Below are positions 1-14,027 of a stretch of DNA of 64,000 nucleotides, piece after piece (the stretch's first letter is position 1; the number at the start of each line of letters is the position of its first letter). The DNA comes from Pseudomonadota bacterium. GTDB lineage: Bacteria; Bdellovibrionota_B; Oligoflexia; Oligoflexales; CAIYRB01. The stretch spans positions 1-64,000 of the forward strand of contig JAPLFX010000049.1 in assembly GCA_026390445.1 (NCBI GenBank), read 5' to 3'. The notes below the pieces were generated by a model that ran no database searches, had not been told where the DNA came from, and saw only the letters and a list, made by a program, of their open reading frames with translations. Made by a program: the position numbers and the translations under genes.

Positions 1-767
1 AGAACCATGTCATTAAGCTGTGGAGCGTCCATAATCACCGTTTCGCCCTCGACAGCCTCTTGCCGAATCCCTGAAAACCCCGAAGCGGCAAGGATTTCAT
101 CACTAAAGACACCCGCAGCCAGTACCGTTTGCTGTGCTTCATAGCAACCCGCATCGGTTTGGATCAACTGACCACCCATTGGGTTCGGCTTGATGTTCAC
201 TACCTGTCCACTAAGAAAATCAGCTCCACCACGTTTTAGAGCTTCTTCAAGCGCCGCCAAACACGTCAGCGGATCGTACCAACCATCACGAAAATAATGA
301 AATGCGCCAAGAGCTTGCCGCGGAAACAATCCGCCCGAAGAAAATCTCCCCGACAATGCCTTTTGATCCAAAATTTTAAGAGCAAAACAACCGGTGAACT
401 GCCGATGGAAGACTCGCTTCCTTTGATAAACATATTCGTTTTGATTATAGAAGGGTTCGAATGCGCCGCTAAAATCCCGCGAAACCGATCGATCAGACGC
501 TTTTTCAATCGAATCCAACCAGTCAACTAGACCGGCATGTCCACGCATTTTAAGAGTAAACAACGGGGATGTTGCAAGTATGTTGCCTTTGAGAGTCGAG
601 GTCCCAACTGCGGCAACAGTAGCACTGCCCAACTTAGCTGCCGGCCCGACAATCCGAACTCGAACTCCTCGCCGCTGCAACGCAAAGGCTATCGATAGTC
701 CGACAATGCCTCGACCAATGACGTGAACATGGGCATGAGCTTGGGAGGAATGAAGAGGCAAAACCAC
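1..767 (-). CDS. FAD-dependent oxidoreductase (ThiO/DadA-like), 3' part cut by window edge
   Basis: Open minus-strand frame (not in the ORF track because it runs off the edge) translating to MVLPLHSSQAHAHVHVIGRGIVGLSIAFALQRRGVRVRIVGPAAKLGSATVAAVGTSTLKGN...; Rossmann GxGxxG-like FAD-binding N-terminus. Confidence 0.75.
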   Translation of the reverse strand, partial: MVLPLHSSQAHAHVHVIGRGIVGLSIAFALQRRGVRVRIVGPAAKLGSATVAAVGTSTLKGNILATSPLFTLKMRGHAGLVDWLDSIEKASDRSVSRDFSGAFEPFYNQNEYVYQRKRVFHRQFTGCFALKILDQKALSGRFSSGGLFPRQALGAFHYFRDGWYDPLTCLAALEEALKRGGADFLSGQVVNIKPNPMGGQLIQTDAGCYEAQQTVLAAGVFSDEILAASGFSGIRQEAVEGETVIMDAPQLNDMV

Positions 768-787
768 TCTTTTCTCGGGCCGCGCCA

Positions 788-1885
788 CTACAGCGCCGCT
801 AAAACCGTAAACACTTCTCGACGCATCGCGCTAATTTCTGGGCTAGTCCGACCGCTAATCACGCGATTGGTCAGCAATGTGACATACTCCCCTGTCTCCG
901 GCCAGACCCAAAATGCGCAGCCAGTAAATCCCAGATGGCCCATTGCTGCGCCATTTCCAAAGGGTAAAGAATTCACCGTGGCCGCTTGACGCCAACCAAG
1001 AAGTCCTTCATTGACTGGGATTTGCAGCGGCAACTGGCGTGCCGCTGCATTTTCGGCGAGCAAACATCGACCAACACTCGACTGAGCCAACGCGCTGATA
1101 TAGGCGCACACGGACTCACCTGAACCAAAAAGTCCCGCGTGCCCGGTAACGCCGCCGAGAGCCGCGCAATTTTCGTCGTGAACCTCTCCCCGCAGTTGTC
1201 GCCCCCTAATCAAACAAATTCCTGTTGATATAAAGGCTCGCATCTCCGGATGTGATCTGGGGAACCCTAAAACATAGCCCCTGCTCGCTAGATTCAAGTC
1301 ATTGACACAAAAATCATCGAACAGTTTGTCTAGTGACTCTCCAGCAACTGCCTCCATCAGAAGTCCCAAGACGACAAACCCAATATCGCTATAATTTTGA
1401 TCTGATGTTCCAGAAATATCCGCCGCAGCTCGATTAAGAACTTCGAGCTCGTGATTCAACAAATCATTTTTATTTGTGGCAGGCGACTCACGATCAAGCC
1501 AACACATCCAGAAATTTCGCCAGGCGGGTAAGCCGGACGTGTGTGCCAAAAGCCGCCGTACTGACAGGTCTTTTATTCGTTGGTCGAGAGCCAACGACAC
1601 TCTACCAAGCCAATCGCCTACGGTTTGATCGAAACTAAGTCCAGACCTATCGCGCCAGCGAAACAATAGCGGAGTCATCACCAGAGCCTTGGTTAAACTC
1701 GCGAGATCAAAAATATCATCGCTGTCCGCATAGTCTTTATATATAAAATATGGTTTTTCATCGACTAGCCTACCACGCGCGGCGAAAGCATGAGTGAATA
1801 GCCCATTATTTTTATAATGTCCAACCACTCCGGCAATGTCACGCTTGTCAGTCAAGGCGACCTCGGCGCTCAGCAAGACGCGCAT
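788..1885 (-). CDS. Serine hydrolase, beta-lactamase/penicillin-binding-protein-like family
   Basis: SxxK motif in DLASLTKALVM, YSD motif in NYSDIGFVVLGLL, HLGFTG near the C-terminus. Start overlaps the gatB 3' end, so the exact start is uncertain. Confidence 0.75.
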   Translation of the reverse strand: MRVLLSAEVALTDKRDIAGVVGHYKNNGLFTHAFAARGRLVDEKPYFIYKDYADSDDIFDLASLTKALVMTPLLFRWRDRSGLSFDQTVGDWLGRVSLALDQRIKDLSVRRLLAHTSGLPAWRNFWMCWLDRESPATNKNDLLNHELEVLNRAAADISGTSDQNYSDIGFVVLGLLMEAVAGESLDKLFDDFCVNDLNLASRGYVLGFPRSHPEMRAFISTGICLIRGRQLRGEVHDENCAALGGVTGHAGLFGSGESVCAYISALAQSSVGRCLLAENAAARQLPLQIPVNEGLLGWRQAATVNSLPFGNGAAMGHLGFTGCAFWVWPETGEYVTLLTNRVISGRTSPEISAMRREVFTVLAAL

Positions 1886-3290
1886 GTAGGATCTTGTTTA
1901 CAAGCTCTGGGTTCATCTTGCCCTGACTAGCTTGCATGATCTGACCAATGAAAAAACCAAAGAGCTTGTCTTTGCCACCGAGATACTGTGCTAGTTGGCC
2001 GGGGTTGTGCGTTAGGATGCGTTCAACAAGCTCGGTAATGGCGCCTTCATCGCTGATTTGTACCAGTCCGAGACGCTGGACGATGGATGTGGGAGCTTCG
2101 TCGCTACCTAGCATCACGTCAAACACGGTTTTCGCGATCTTGCCCGAGATAGTACCTGCGGCAATCAGCTGCAATAGCGCCGCCACACGCTGCGGTGGAA
2201 TAGGTGACTCCGCCAAATTCCATTGCCGCTCTTCAGCGACCGGCAAATACTCGGCAATCAGCCAATTGGCGACTGCTGGAGCCGGGTAAGAAGCCCCGAC
2301 CGCTTCGCAGGTTAAGTCAAAAAACCTGGTCGTACCCTGATCTTGGGCGATCAACTCAGCATTTGCGTCGGCTAACCCGCAAGCCTGAACGAGCCGGGCC
2401 TTTGCCGCATCAGGCAATTCGGGAAGCGATGCGCGGATACCTTCAATGCGATCCATGGAGATAACCAGGGCGGGCAGATCTGGATCTGGTAGATAGCGGT
2501 AGTCGTGACTGTCTTCCTTGGAGCGCATGGGCTGGGTTCGTCCGCTATTGGCATCAAACAGCAAGGTCTCCTGGGTAATCGTGCCGCCCCCATCCAGGAC
2601 TTCCGCTTGTCTTAGGATTTCGTAGGTGATAGCCCGCTCAACATTGCGAAACGAATTTAGATTTTTAATTTCGCAGCGTGTGCCTAAGACCGTTGCACCC
2701 GGGCGACGTATGGACACATTCGCATCGCAACGAAAAGATCCCTCCTCGAGGTTGCCGTCGCTAGCGCCGATACACCGAACGATCGCTCGCAAGCGACGCA
2801 GATATTCGGCCGCGTCAGCGGCCGACTTAAGCTCCGGCTCGCTAACGATCTCCATGAGCGGAGTCCCGGCACGGTTGCAGTCAACTAAACTAGCGTGCTC
2901 GGCGTGGATATTCTTGCCGGCGTCCTCCTCCAGATGAATCCGAGTCATGCGTATGCGCTGGCCACTGGACAAGGTCACACCGCCACCTAGGCAGTAAGGC
3001 CGGTCATACTGCGTGATCTGATATCCCTTAGGTAGATCGGGATAGAAATACTGCTTGCGCGAGAACACACTGACCTGCTGCACGCTGCCACCGATAGCCA
3101 AAGCCATCTTGACCGCGAGATCGACAGCAGTCCTATTTAACACCGGCAACACCCCAGGCATGCCAAGGCAGATAGGACACACCTGATGATTTGGTTCAGC
3201 GCCAAACTTCGTCGCGCAACCACAAAACAATTTGCTCGCCGTCGCCAATTGACAATGAACTTCGAGGCCGATGACAGGTTCGTAGGCCAT
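1848..3290 (-). CDS. gatB: Asp-tRNA(Asn)/Glu-tRNA(Gln) amidotransferase subunit B
   Basis: MAYEPVIGLEVHCQLATASKLFCGC..., LEEDAGKNIH, YRYLPDPDLP motifs typical of GatB; adjacent to gatA and gatC. Confidence 0.97.
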   Translation of the reverse strand: MAYEPVIGLEVHCQLATASKLFCGCATKFGAEPNHQVCPICLGMPGVLPVLNRTAVDLAVKMALAIGGSVQQVSVFSRKQYFYPDLPKGYQITQYDRPYCLGGGVTLSSGQRIRMTRIHLEEDAGKNIHAEHASLVDCNRAGTPLMEIVSEPELKSAADAAEYLRRLRAIVRCIGASDGNLEEGSFRCDANVSIRRPGATVLGTRCEIKNLNSFRNVERAITYEILRQAEVLDGGGTITQETLLFDANSGRTQPMRSKEDSHDYRYLPDPDLPALVISMDRIEGIRASLPELPDAAKARLVQACGLADANAELIAQDQGTTRFFDLTCEAVGASYPAPAVANWLIAEYLPVAEERQWNLAESPIPPQRVAALLQLIAAGTISGKIAKTVFDVMLGSDEAPTSIVQRLGLVQISDEGAITELVERILTHNPGQLAQYLGGKDKLFGFFIGQIMQASQGKMNPELVNKILHARLAERRGRLD

Positions 3291-3299
3291 ATTGTCCTT

Positions 3300-4778
3300 T
3301 TACAGCGGCGGCTGCGCCTGCTTTGTCCATGGACAAAGCTGTTCGTATGCATGCGCCGCGCGAAGGAGAAGGCCGTCTTCCCAAGCAGGCGCAATGAGTT
3401 GTAAACCAATCGGCAACCCGGTCGGATCAAAGCCGCAGGGTACTGAAAGCGCTGGTAAACCCGCCAAATTTACACCGAGTGTACAAATATCTCCGAGGTA
3501 CATCGCAAGCGGGTCCTGGCTTTTTTCGCCCAAACGAAACGCCACACTCGGCGCATTAGGAGCGACTAGTACGTCCACTTGTCCAAAGGCCTTGGCAAAG
3601 TCCGCCGCGATCAAGCCACGACCTGCCTTAGCTTTGGCATAATAGGCATCATAGTATCCCGCAGACAGCGCAAAAGTTCCGAGCATGATCCGCTGCTTGA
3701 CCTCGCGGCCAAAGCCTTCACTGCGACTCGCTTTGACCAGCTGCTTGAGCGACAAACCGCTTCTAGCCGTACGATGCCCATACCGTATTCCATCAAAACG
3801 CGCCAGGTTGGCCGAAGCTTCTGCGGCCGCGATCAGGTAATAGGACGAAATGCTATGAGATAAGGTCGGCAAGCTGACCTCCTCAACCAAAGCTCCTTGC
3901 TCCTGCATAAGCTTGACTGCAGCCAGCAGAGCCGCCCTCGTGCCGTCAGCTAAACCCGGGCCAAAAAACTCGCGCACTAGACCAAGTCGCAATCCTTTAA
4001 GGGCCACCGGGCCACCGAGCGAGGACGCGACACTAGGGTAGGGGTCGACGCGACTAGTCGCGTCCATGGGGTCATGACCGGATAAAACATCGAGCAGTAA
4101 GGCTAAGTCCTCCGTTGAACGAGCCATCGGACCGATTTGATCAAGGGACGAACTATAGGCCACCAATCCGTAGCGGCTGACTCGCCCATAGGTCGGCTTA
4201 AGCCCAGCAATCCCACAAAACGACGCTGGCTGTCTGATCGACCCTCCGGTATCAGAGCCCAGCGCTACCGGGACTAAATCCGCCGCCACGGCCGCGGCAG
4301 ACCCGCCCGAAGAGCCGCCAGGGACATAGGCGCGGTTCCACGGATTGAGCACCGGACCAAAGGCCGAGTGCTCATTGGAACTACCCATGGCAAATTCGTC
4401 GCAATTACTCTTACCAAATATAATCGCTCCGGCTTGCCGCAGCCTTGCAATCACAGTCGCGTCGTAGGGAGGGCGAAATCCGGCAAGCATCTTGGAAGCA
4501 CAAGTCGTCGGGATAGCGCGGGTGCATATATTGTCTTTAATCAGCACCGGTACCCCTGCAAGGGGCAGATCCTCTTTGGCCTTAACGCGAGCTTCCTGAA
4601 CTTTGGCTTGGGCCAAGACATCGGCCGGATCCCAAAACAAATGCGTGTTTAAGTCGCGGCTGTAGCGTTCAGTCCGCTCGATATAAAAGTTGGCTACGTC
4701 GCGCACCGACCATTCACCGCCGCGAACCTTTTGACTGATCGTCGTGGCTGTCAGCTTAAACGGCTGTAGATCCGACAT
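3300..4778 (-). CDS. gatA: Asp-tRNA(Asn)/Glu-tRNA(Gln) amidotransferase subunit A
   Basis: Amidase signature [37 protein letters not shown]. Confidence 0.97.
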   Translation of the reverse strand: MSDLQPFKLTATTISQKVRGGEWSVRDVANFYIERTERYSRDLNTHLFWDPADVLAQAKVQEARVKAKEDLPLAGVPVLIKDNICTRAIPTTCASKMLAGFRPPYDATVIARLRQAGAIIFGKSNCDEFAMGSSNEHSAFGPVLNPWNRAYVPGGSSGGSAAAVAADLVPVALGSDTGGSIRQPASFCGIAGLKPTYGRVSRYGLVAYSSSLDQIGPMARSTEDLALLLDVLSGHDPMDATSRVDPYPSVASSLGGPVALKGLRLGLVREFFGPGLADGTRAALLAAVKLMQEQGALVEEVSLPTLSHSISSYYLIAAAEASANLARFDGIRYGHRTARSGLSLKQLVKASRSEGFGREVKQRIMLGTFALSAGYYDAYYAKAKAGRGLIAADFAKAFGQVDVLVAPNAPSVAFRLGEKSQDPLAMYLGDICTLGVNLAGLPALSVPCGFDPTGLPIGLQLIAPAWEDGLLLRAAHAYEQLCPWTKQAQPPL

Positions 4779-4790
4779 GGGCGCATTCCT

Positions 4791-5084
4791 CTAATCGATG
4801 ATCCGTGGCACTTGAAATGCGGTTCCCTCTCGCGCCGGTGCATTGGCCATGGCCGTTTCAGGTTCCAACGACGGTTGCGCAAGATCGTCTCTTTCTAGCC
4901 GCGAAAAACCGCCTATCCCTTCGTCCGCCGCAGATGGTGCAGGCTCGGGTAAGCGCTCGAGCTCCGCGACGAAGTCTAGGATTCGCGCCAAATTTTTAAC
5001 GGCATAGGTCGCCTCGGCTTCGCTTAGTTCTAAACTAGCTAGTCCAGCGACCTTCTGTACCAATGCCGCATCGATCATCACCAC
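4791..5084 (-). CDS. gatC: Asp-tRNA(Asn)/Glu-tRNA(Gln) amidotransferase subunit C
   Basis: Small ORF, VQKVAGLASLELSEAEATYAVKNLARILDFVAEL..., immediately upstream of gatA. Confidence 0.9.
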   Translation of the reverse strand: MVMIDAALVQKVAGLASLELSEAEATYAVKNLARILDFVAELERLPEPAPSAADEGIGGFSRLERDDLAQPSLEPETAMANAPAREGTAFQVPRIID

Positions 5085-5086
5085 GC

Positions 5087-7600
5087 CTAGACCTCTTCGC
5101 CCTCAAGCTTCTGCACTTTGCACAGGCTGATGACCTTCTCTCCCTGCTCTACCGCCATCAAACGCACTCCCTGCGTCAGACGACCGATCACGCCAACCTC
5201 ATTGACATTAAAGCGAGTGATTTTACCCGAGGAGGTCATAACCATAAGATCGTCGTTCTCGTCGACCTGCATGATCCCGACCACCGGCCCATTGCGCTCT
5301 GTCACTTTGATGGTAAAGATGCCTTTACCACCCCGCGACTGGGTCCGATATTCTTCAAGAGGGGTCCGTTTGCCATAGCCACCTTCGCAAACCGAAAGAA
5401 TCGTGGAACGGCCTTGAATGATTTCCATACCGATGACACGGTCCGGTTCATTAGCCAATGCTGCATCCACTTCCTCAGAGCCAGCGCCGTCATCGACAGC
5501 CTCTGGAGTATCGGCTTCGCCAAAGCGAATTCCGGTGACCCCTCGCGAGGCACGACCTGTCGGTCGGATCTCGTCTTCATTGAAACGAATGGCTTTGCCC
5601 CACCGCGTCGCAATCAGGACTTCGCTTTTACCGTCCGTGATAGAACACGATACCAGTGAATCGCCATCATCCACCTTTAGGCCGATAATGCCCGACGACC
5701 GGACGTTTGAGTACGCCATAAGATCGGTCTTTTTGACGTAGCCATGCGCTGTGACAGAGACGATGAAGTGGCCTTCTTTGAATTCTTTAAGTGGCAAAAC
5801 GGAAACAATTTTCTCGCCTTCCGTTAACTTGACCAAACTAGCAAAATGTTTGCCCCGCGAGCGCAGCGGTAGTTCAGGAAGCTGATATACGCGCAGCTCG
5901 AAGACCCGGCCAAGATTTGAAAAACACAGCAGTGTCTGGTGATTACTCGTCATAAAGACACTGCTGACAACGTCTTCTTCGCGCGTCAACATCCCAGCTT
6001 TACCTTTACCGCCACGGCGCTGAGCTCGAATATCGTCAAGAGGCGTACGCTTAACGTAACCGGTATGGGAGATGGTGACGGCAACCTCGTCGTCGGCAAC
6101 CAAACTCTCCATCGTGAACTCGTCGGCAGCAGAGACCACGATCTCGGTGCGCCGGCCGTCGCCGTGGTTTTCTTGCAGCGCAGTAATCTCGCCGCGAATC
6201 AATGTGGTAACCCGCTCAGGCTTGTCCAAAATATCTTTGAGATCGGCAATAACGCCCATGACCTCGTTATATTCAGCAACGATTTTGTCACGCTCTAACC
6301 CGGTCAATCGAGCCAGGCGCATCTCGAGAATCGCCTTGGTCTGAATGTCGGTTAACTCAAACTTGGCGGTCAGCTCAGCGGCCGCAGTGGCCGGATCCTT
6401 CGCCTTGCGGATAATGGCGACAACCGCGTCAATATTCTCAACAGCGATCTTTAAGCCAGCCAAGATATGGCCGCGTTCTTCGGCACGACGCAGCTCATAG
6501 GCCGTCCGCCGCAGGATGACTTCCCGACGGTGCAGATAGAAGACTTCGAGCAACTGCTTTAAGTTCAAGATGCGCGGAGCACCGTTGACCAAAGCCACCG
6601 TGTTGACGCCAAAAGTCGACTGCATTGGCGTTAACTTGTAGAGATTATTGAGAATAATATCGCCATTTTCGCCCTTTTTCAGGTCGATAACGACGCGGAT
6701 ACCATCTTTATTGGATTCGTCCCGGATATCGGAGATGCCTTCAATCCGTTTTGCGTGCACCAACTCGACGATTTTTTCGATCAAGCGCGATTTATTGACT
6801 TGGTACGGCAGCTCAGTGATGACGATGCGCTCCCGCCCACTTTTGGCGGCACCTTCAATACCTGCTCGAGCGCGCATGACCACGGAGCCGTGTCCCGTAA
6901 GGTAAGCGGAACGGATTCCGGCGACGCCGTAGATCAAACCTCGTGTCGGAAAATCTGGGCCTCTGACAAACTCCATCAGTCCTTCGATCGTAATCGCAGG
7001 ATTGTCGATGAGAGCTTCCAGAGCCTGAGCGATCTCTCGCACATTGTGCGGGGGAATGTTCGTTGCCATACCGACCGCGATGCCGCTGGCGCCGTTGATA
7101 AGCAGCTGGGGCAAACGCGACGGCATGACGACCGGCTCGAGCTCTTTGCCGTCGTAGTTAGGAATAAAATTGACGGTTTCTTTATCAATATCAGCAATGA
7201 GCAGATCGGCGATCTTTTCCAGGCGGGCTTCCGTATAACGCATGGCAGCCGCGCTATCACCGTCGATCGAGCCGAAGTTTCCTTGGCCTTCAACCAAGGG
7301 ATAGCGCAGGCTGAATTCCTGCGCCATACGGACTAAGGCTTCGTAAACTGATGAATCACCATGGGGATGGAAGCGACCAAGGACGTCACCAACAATCCTG
7401 GCGCACTTAAGATGCGGCCGATTGTGAAAGTTGCGCATTTGGTACATGGCGTAAAGAATCCGACGCTGCACCGGTTTTAATCCGTCACGTGCATCGGGAA
7501 GGGCGCGCGAAACAATCACGCTCATCGAGTAGTCGAGAAATGCCGACCGCATTTCTTCTTCGATCTTAATGGGGAGCGATGGCTTTATTGCTGATTCCAT
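5087..7600 (-). CDS. gyrA: DNA gyrase subunit A
   Basis: [36 protein letters not shown], active-site region MRYTEARL, C-terminal GyrA beta-pinwheel repeats. Confidence 0.97.
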   Translation of the reverse strand: MESAIKPSLPIKIEEEMRSAFLDYSMSVIVSRALPDARDGLKPVQRRILYAMYQMRNFHNRPHLKCARIVGDVLGRFHPHGDSSVYEALVRMAQEFSLRYPLVEGQGNFGSIDGDSAAAMRYTEARLEKIADLLIADIDKETVNFIPNYDGKELEPVVMPSRLPQLLINGASGIAVGMATNIPPHNVREIAQALEALIDNPAITIEGLMEFVRGPDFPTRGLIYGVAGIRSAYLTGHGSVVMRARAGIEGAAKSGRERIVITELPYQVNKSRLIEKIVELVHAKRIEGISDIRDESNKDGIRVVIDLKKGENGDIILNNLYKLTPMQSTFGVNTVALVNGAPRILNLKQLLEVFYLHRREVILRRTAYELRRAEERGHILAGLKIAVENIDAVVAIIRKAKDPATAAAELTAKFELTDIQTKAILEMRLARLTGLERDKIVAEYNEVMGVIADLKDILDKPERVTTLIRGEITALQENHGDGRRTEIVVSAADEFTMESLVADDEVAVTISHTGYVKRTPLDDIRAQRRGGKGKAGMLTREEDVVSSVFMTSNHQTLLCFSNLGRVFELRVYQLPELPLRSRGKHFASLVKLTEGEKIVSVLPLKEFKEGHFIVSVTAHGYVKKTDLMAYSNVRSSGIIGLKVDDGDSLVSCSITDGKSEVLIATRWGKAIRFNEDEIRPTGRASRGVTGIRFGEADTPEAVDDGAGSEEVDAALANEPDRVIGMEIIQGRSTILSVCEGGYGKRTPLEEYRTQSRGGKGIFTIKVTERNGPVVGIMQVDENDDLMVMTSSGKITRFNVNEVGVIGRLTQGVRLMAVEQGEKVISLCKVQKLEGEEV

Positions 7601-7612
7601 TAAAAAGCTTCC

Positions 7613-11292
<3,680 letters not shown>

Positions 11293-11591
11293 CGACGAGT
11301 CCTCTCCTATCCGGGTTCTACTTCTGTATTAGGAAGATATATTTATACTTAATTAGTAGTCGTAGTAGTGGCCCCCACCAGCCGGGGGATAAGTCACTAA
11401 GTCCCTGTTATAAAACGTCTATTTAATGAAATAGACTGTTCATTGGAGGTGGATAACTTTGTGTACTCCGTGTTGATAGAGCTGGGGATAACTGAAGCCC
11501 TCCATGCCCCGCCTAAAGTGTCCCCAAGTTATCCACGGCTTTCACCAGCCTTTATTCACAAGTTACCCACAGGCACCATGCAGCACCAACC
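11293..11591. other. Candidate oriC (dnaA-dnaN intergenic)
   Basis: Multiple DnaA-box-like 9-mers: TTATCCACG (~11529), TTATTCACA (~11552), TTACCCACA (~11563), reverse-strand AGTTATCCA (~11451), TTATCCCC (~11485 and ~11386). Also an AT-rich tract at 11336-11356 and CTACTA-type trinucleotides on the minus strand (11353-11370). Confidence 0.75.
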
Positions 11592-13082
11592 TCATTCCAA
11601 CTGCTCGAGTTGGCGTTCCAGTGCTTCGAGGTTGGCTTTTAAATCGAGATCTTTGTCGAGGGTCTGCTCAATCTTTTTCACGTTATGCATGACGGTCGTG
11701 TGATCCTTGCCCCCAAAGCGCTCGCCAATTTCAGGATAGGATGCATTTGTTAGCTTTCGGGCAAGATACATGGCTACCTGACGGGGTAAAGCGATGGCTT
11801 GCTGGCGGCGTTTGGACTTGAGATCGGCAACTCGCAATTTAAAATGCTCAGCGACGATCTTTTGGATGGTTTCGATGGTCAAGCGCTTGGGTGGTTCACC
11901 CATGACGTCGCGAAACGTCCTAAGCGCCAAGTCCATCGTAATCTCCTCGCCCTGAAGCGCGGCATAGGCATGAAGTCGGTGCAGCGCCCCTTCTAGTTCA
12001 CGGACGTTGCGTTTGGCGTGTCGGGCTATATATTCTGCCACATCCTTACCTAAGCGAATCTTCAGCGTGTCGGCTTTGCTGTTGAGAATCGCAATCCGGT
12101 GCTCAACGCTCGGTGGCTGAATATCGGCGATCAGACCCCACTGGAAGCGGTTGCGTAAACGCTCCTCGATATCCGGGATGTCCTTTGGAAACATATCCGA
12201 GGTGATGACAATCTGCTTTTTTGCCGCGTAAAGCGTATTGAATGTATGGAAGAACTCTTCTTGTGTGACCTTCTTACCGGAAATGAACTGGATGTCATCG
12301 ACCAGCAAGACGTCGCAATTACGGTATTTTTGGCGAAAGTCCCACATTTTCTGGAAGCGCAGACAGTAGATCATTTCGTTCATGAATCGCTCACTGGCGA
12401 TGTAGGTCACCACGGCGTTGGGATTTTGCCGCAGTACGAGGTTACCCACTGCATGCAGCAAATGCGTTTTACCTAGGCCTGTGCTGCCGTAGATAAATAA
12501 CGGGTTGTACGCTTTGCCTGGGTTTTCCCCGGCGCTTAAACATGTCGCGACGGCAAATTGGTTGGACTCGCCCTTGATAAAATTGTCGAAGGTATAATTG
12601 GGGTTGAGATGACCTTCATGACTGAGTGAGCGGGAGAATGCATGATTCGCTTCGCCCCCTTCATCTATCGAAGTAAAGGCTAAGCCGCCGCCAGTAGCAC
12701 CGTCGATATCGTGGCCATGGTCGACTCCCGGGGCCATTTCAAGACCCAGTCCCATGGCGTCGGTGCCGGCAACCTCAAGCCGAAGCCGAAAGTGCTCAAG
12801 TCCCAGTTCCTTTTGGCAGCGCTCGATTGGCTCGATGTAACTATTGTGTATTCCTTGATAAAAAACCAGATTTGGCAGGGCTACAACAATCTCGTCAGCG
12901 CCGCCGGCCATAGCGACAAGCGGATCAATCCATGTCAAATAGGCATCGGCATCAAGGCAATCCTTGAGCTTCTTTTTGATTGCGAGCCATAAATTTTTAG
13001 CGACGTGGCCCTGGTCAGCGGAGACGTCGCTACTGGCGGAGTCGTCAGCGGGGAACAAGGTCTTCATTCCGGTCATACCCAT
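11592..13082 (-). CDS. dnaA: Chromosomal replication initiator protein DnaA
   Basis: NPLFIYGSTGLGKTHLLHAVGN Walker A, DVLLVDDIQFISGK, C-terminal LPRQVAMYLARKLTNASYPEIGERFGGKDHTTVMHNVKKI. Confidence 0.98.
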   Translation of the reverse strand: MGMTGMKTLFPADDSASSDVSADQGHVAKNLWLAIKKKLKDCLDADAYLTWIDPLVAMAGGADEIVVALPNLVFYQGIHNSYIEPIERCQKELGLEHFRLRLEVAGTDAMGLGLEMAPGVDHGHDIDGATGGGLAFTSIDEGGEANHAFSRSLSHEGHLNPNYTFDNFIKGESNQFAVATCLSAGENPGKAYNPLFIYGSTGLGKTHLLHAVGNLVLRQNPNAVVTYIASERFMNEMIYCLRFQKMWDFRQKYRNCDVLLVDDIQFISGKKVTQEEFFHTFNTLYAAKKQIVITSDMFPKDIPDIEERLRNRFQWGLIADIQPPSVEHRIAILNSKADTLKIRLGKDVAEYIARHAKRNVRELEGALHRLHAYAALQGEEITMDLALRTFRDVMGEPPKRLTIETIQKIVAEHFKLRVADLKSKRRQQAIALPRQVAMYLARKLTNASYPEIGERFGGKDHTTVMHNVKKIEQTLDKDLDLKANLEALERQLEQLE

Positions 13083-13259
13083 TTGATTACTGGCGTAGCT
13101 GCGGCAACAGATCTAAAAGGATGCTCAGGCACTGGACGTAGCTTCTGGAAACAGCTTGCGAAGCTACCACAGAGGGGGGTCATGATCAAGTCTTTTAAAG
13201 TTTATTTAGAGTCATATTATCAATATGTTACACGAAAAACCCAGGCGTGTAGCGGGACA

Positions 13260-13268
13260 TTATCCACA
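13260..13268 (+). promoter_or_regulatory. Perfect DnaA box TTATCCACA upstream of dnaA
   Basis: Sequence ...gggacaTTATCCACAgcctcgg..., in the divergent dnaA / atpZ-like intergenic region. Confidence 0.7.
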
Positions 13269-13287
13269 GCCTCGGAAGAGGGCTTTC

Positions 13288-13518
13288 ATGCTTCTTATGG
13301 CTAATTTTGGTAGAGCGTTCAGCTATCTTATCGCTGCACAGGTTCAGGCCGTTAGCCTCATTTTATTCGGCTACTGGGGCGGTAAATGGCTGAATGAGAA
13401 TCATCCAGTAGACTTCAGCTGGTATCTCGTCACGTTTACCGTCGCTATATTAGGGGTTGCTCAGACCTTCTATGTAGTAATAAAAGCGGCGCTTTCACCG
13501 TCGAAGTCGGATACCTGA
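13288..13518 (+). CDS. AtpZ/AtpI-like F0F1-associated small membrane protein
   Basis: MLLMANFGRAFSYLIAAQVQAVSLILFGYWGGKWLNENHPVDFSWYLVTFTVAILGVAQTFYVVIKAAL: two TM helices, first in the atp cluster. The longer track start (13225) would run over the DnaA box. Confidence 0.7.
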   Translation: MLLMANFGRAFSYLIAAQVQAVSLILFGYWGGKWLNENHPVDFSWYLVTFTVAILGVAQTFYVVIKAALSPSKSDT

Positions 13519-13521
13519 AAG

Positions 13522-13884
13522 ATGTCCTCGATCAGCAAACTTTGGCTTTTACTGGGCGCTGTGGCGCTTGGTCTTTCGGCTATGCCGCTGTCCGGCAAGG
13601 CCTTGGTGGCCTTTGTCTCGGGAGAGGCCCTGTTTGCGATCAACCTTGTTGCGCTGATGTTCGCCAGTCGCAAGCTCCTCGCCGCTGCAAGTCCCAACAT
13701 AGGCTCCGGAGGCTTTCTGCTCTTCGGTGGCAAGTTCATTCTGTTGGGTGCGGGAGCTTACGTAGCCCTTGTCACTTACGGTTTGCGGGTCGATTTTTTT
13801 GTAGGTGGACTGTGTGTCGGCCTAGGATTGTTCTCAGCCTTGATATATGTCGATGTTGCAAAAAGGGCGACGACCACTCATTAG
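13522..13884 (+). CDS. ATP synthase subunit I-like membrane protein
   Basis: 120 aa, four predicted TM segments, immediately upstream of atpB. Confidence 0.65.
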   Translation: MSSISKLWLLLGAVALGLSAMPLSGKALVAFVSGEALFAINLVALMFASRKLLAAASPNIGSGGFLLFGGKFILLGAGAYVALVTYGLRVDFFVGGLCVGLGLFSALIYVDVAKRATTTH

Positions 13885-14027
13885 GCTGAATACTTATCGC
13901 TAAGCGAATACGGTTGAACCAGTCTGCATTTTTGACTATCAACAGAAACCAAGCTGAGTTATTAGATCCGTCCGTTTCCGGACCTCACTGATTTTTTGTC
14001 GGGCTCCACCGAGAGCAATAGGTCGCT

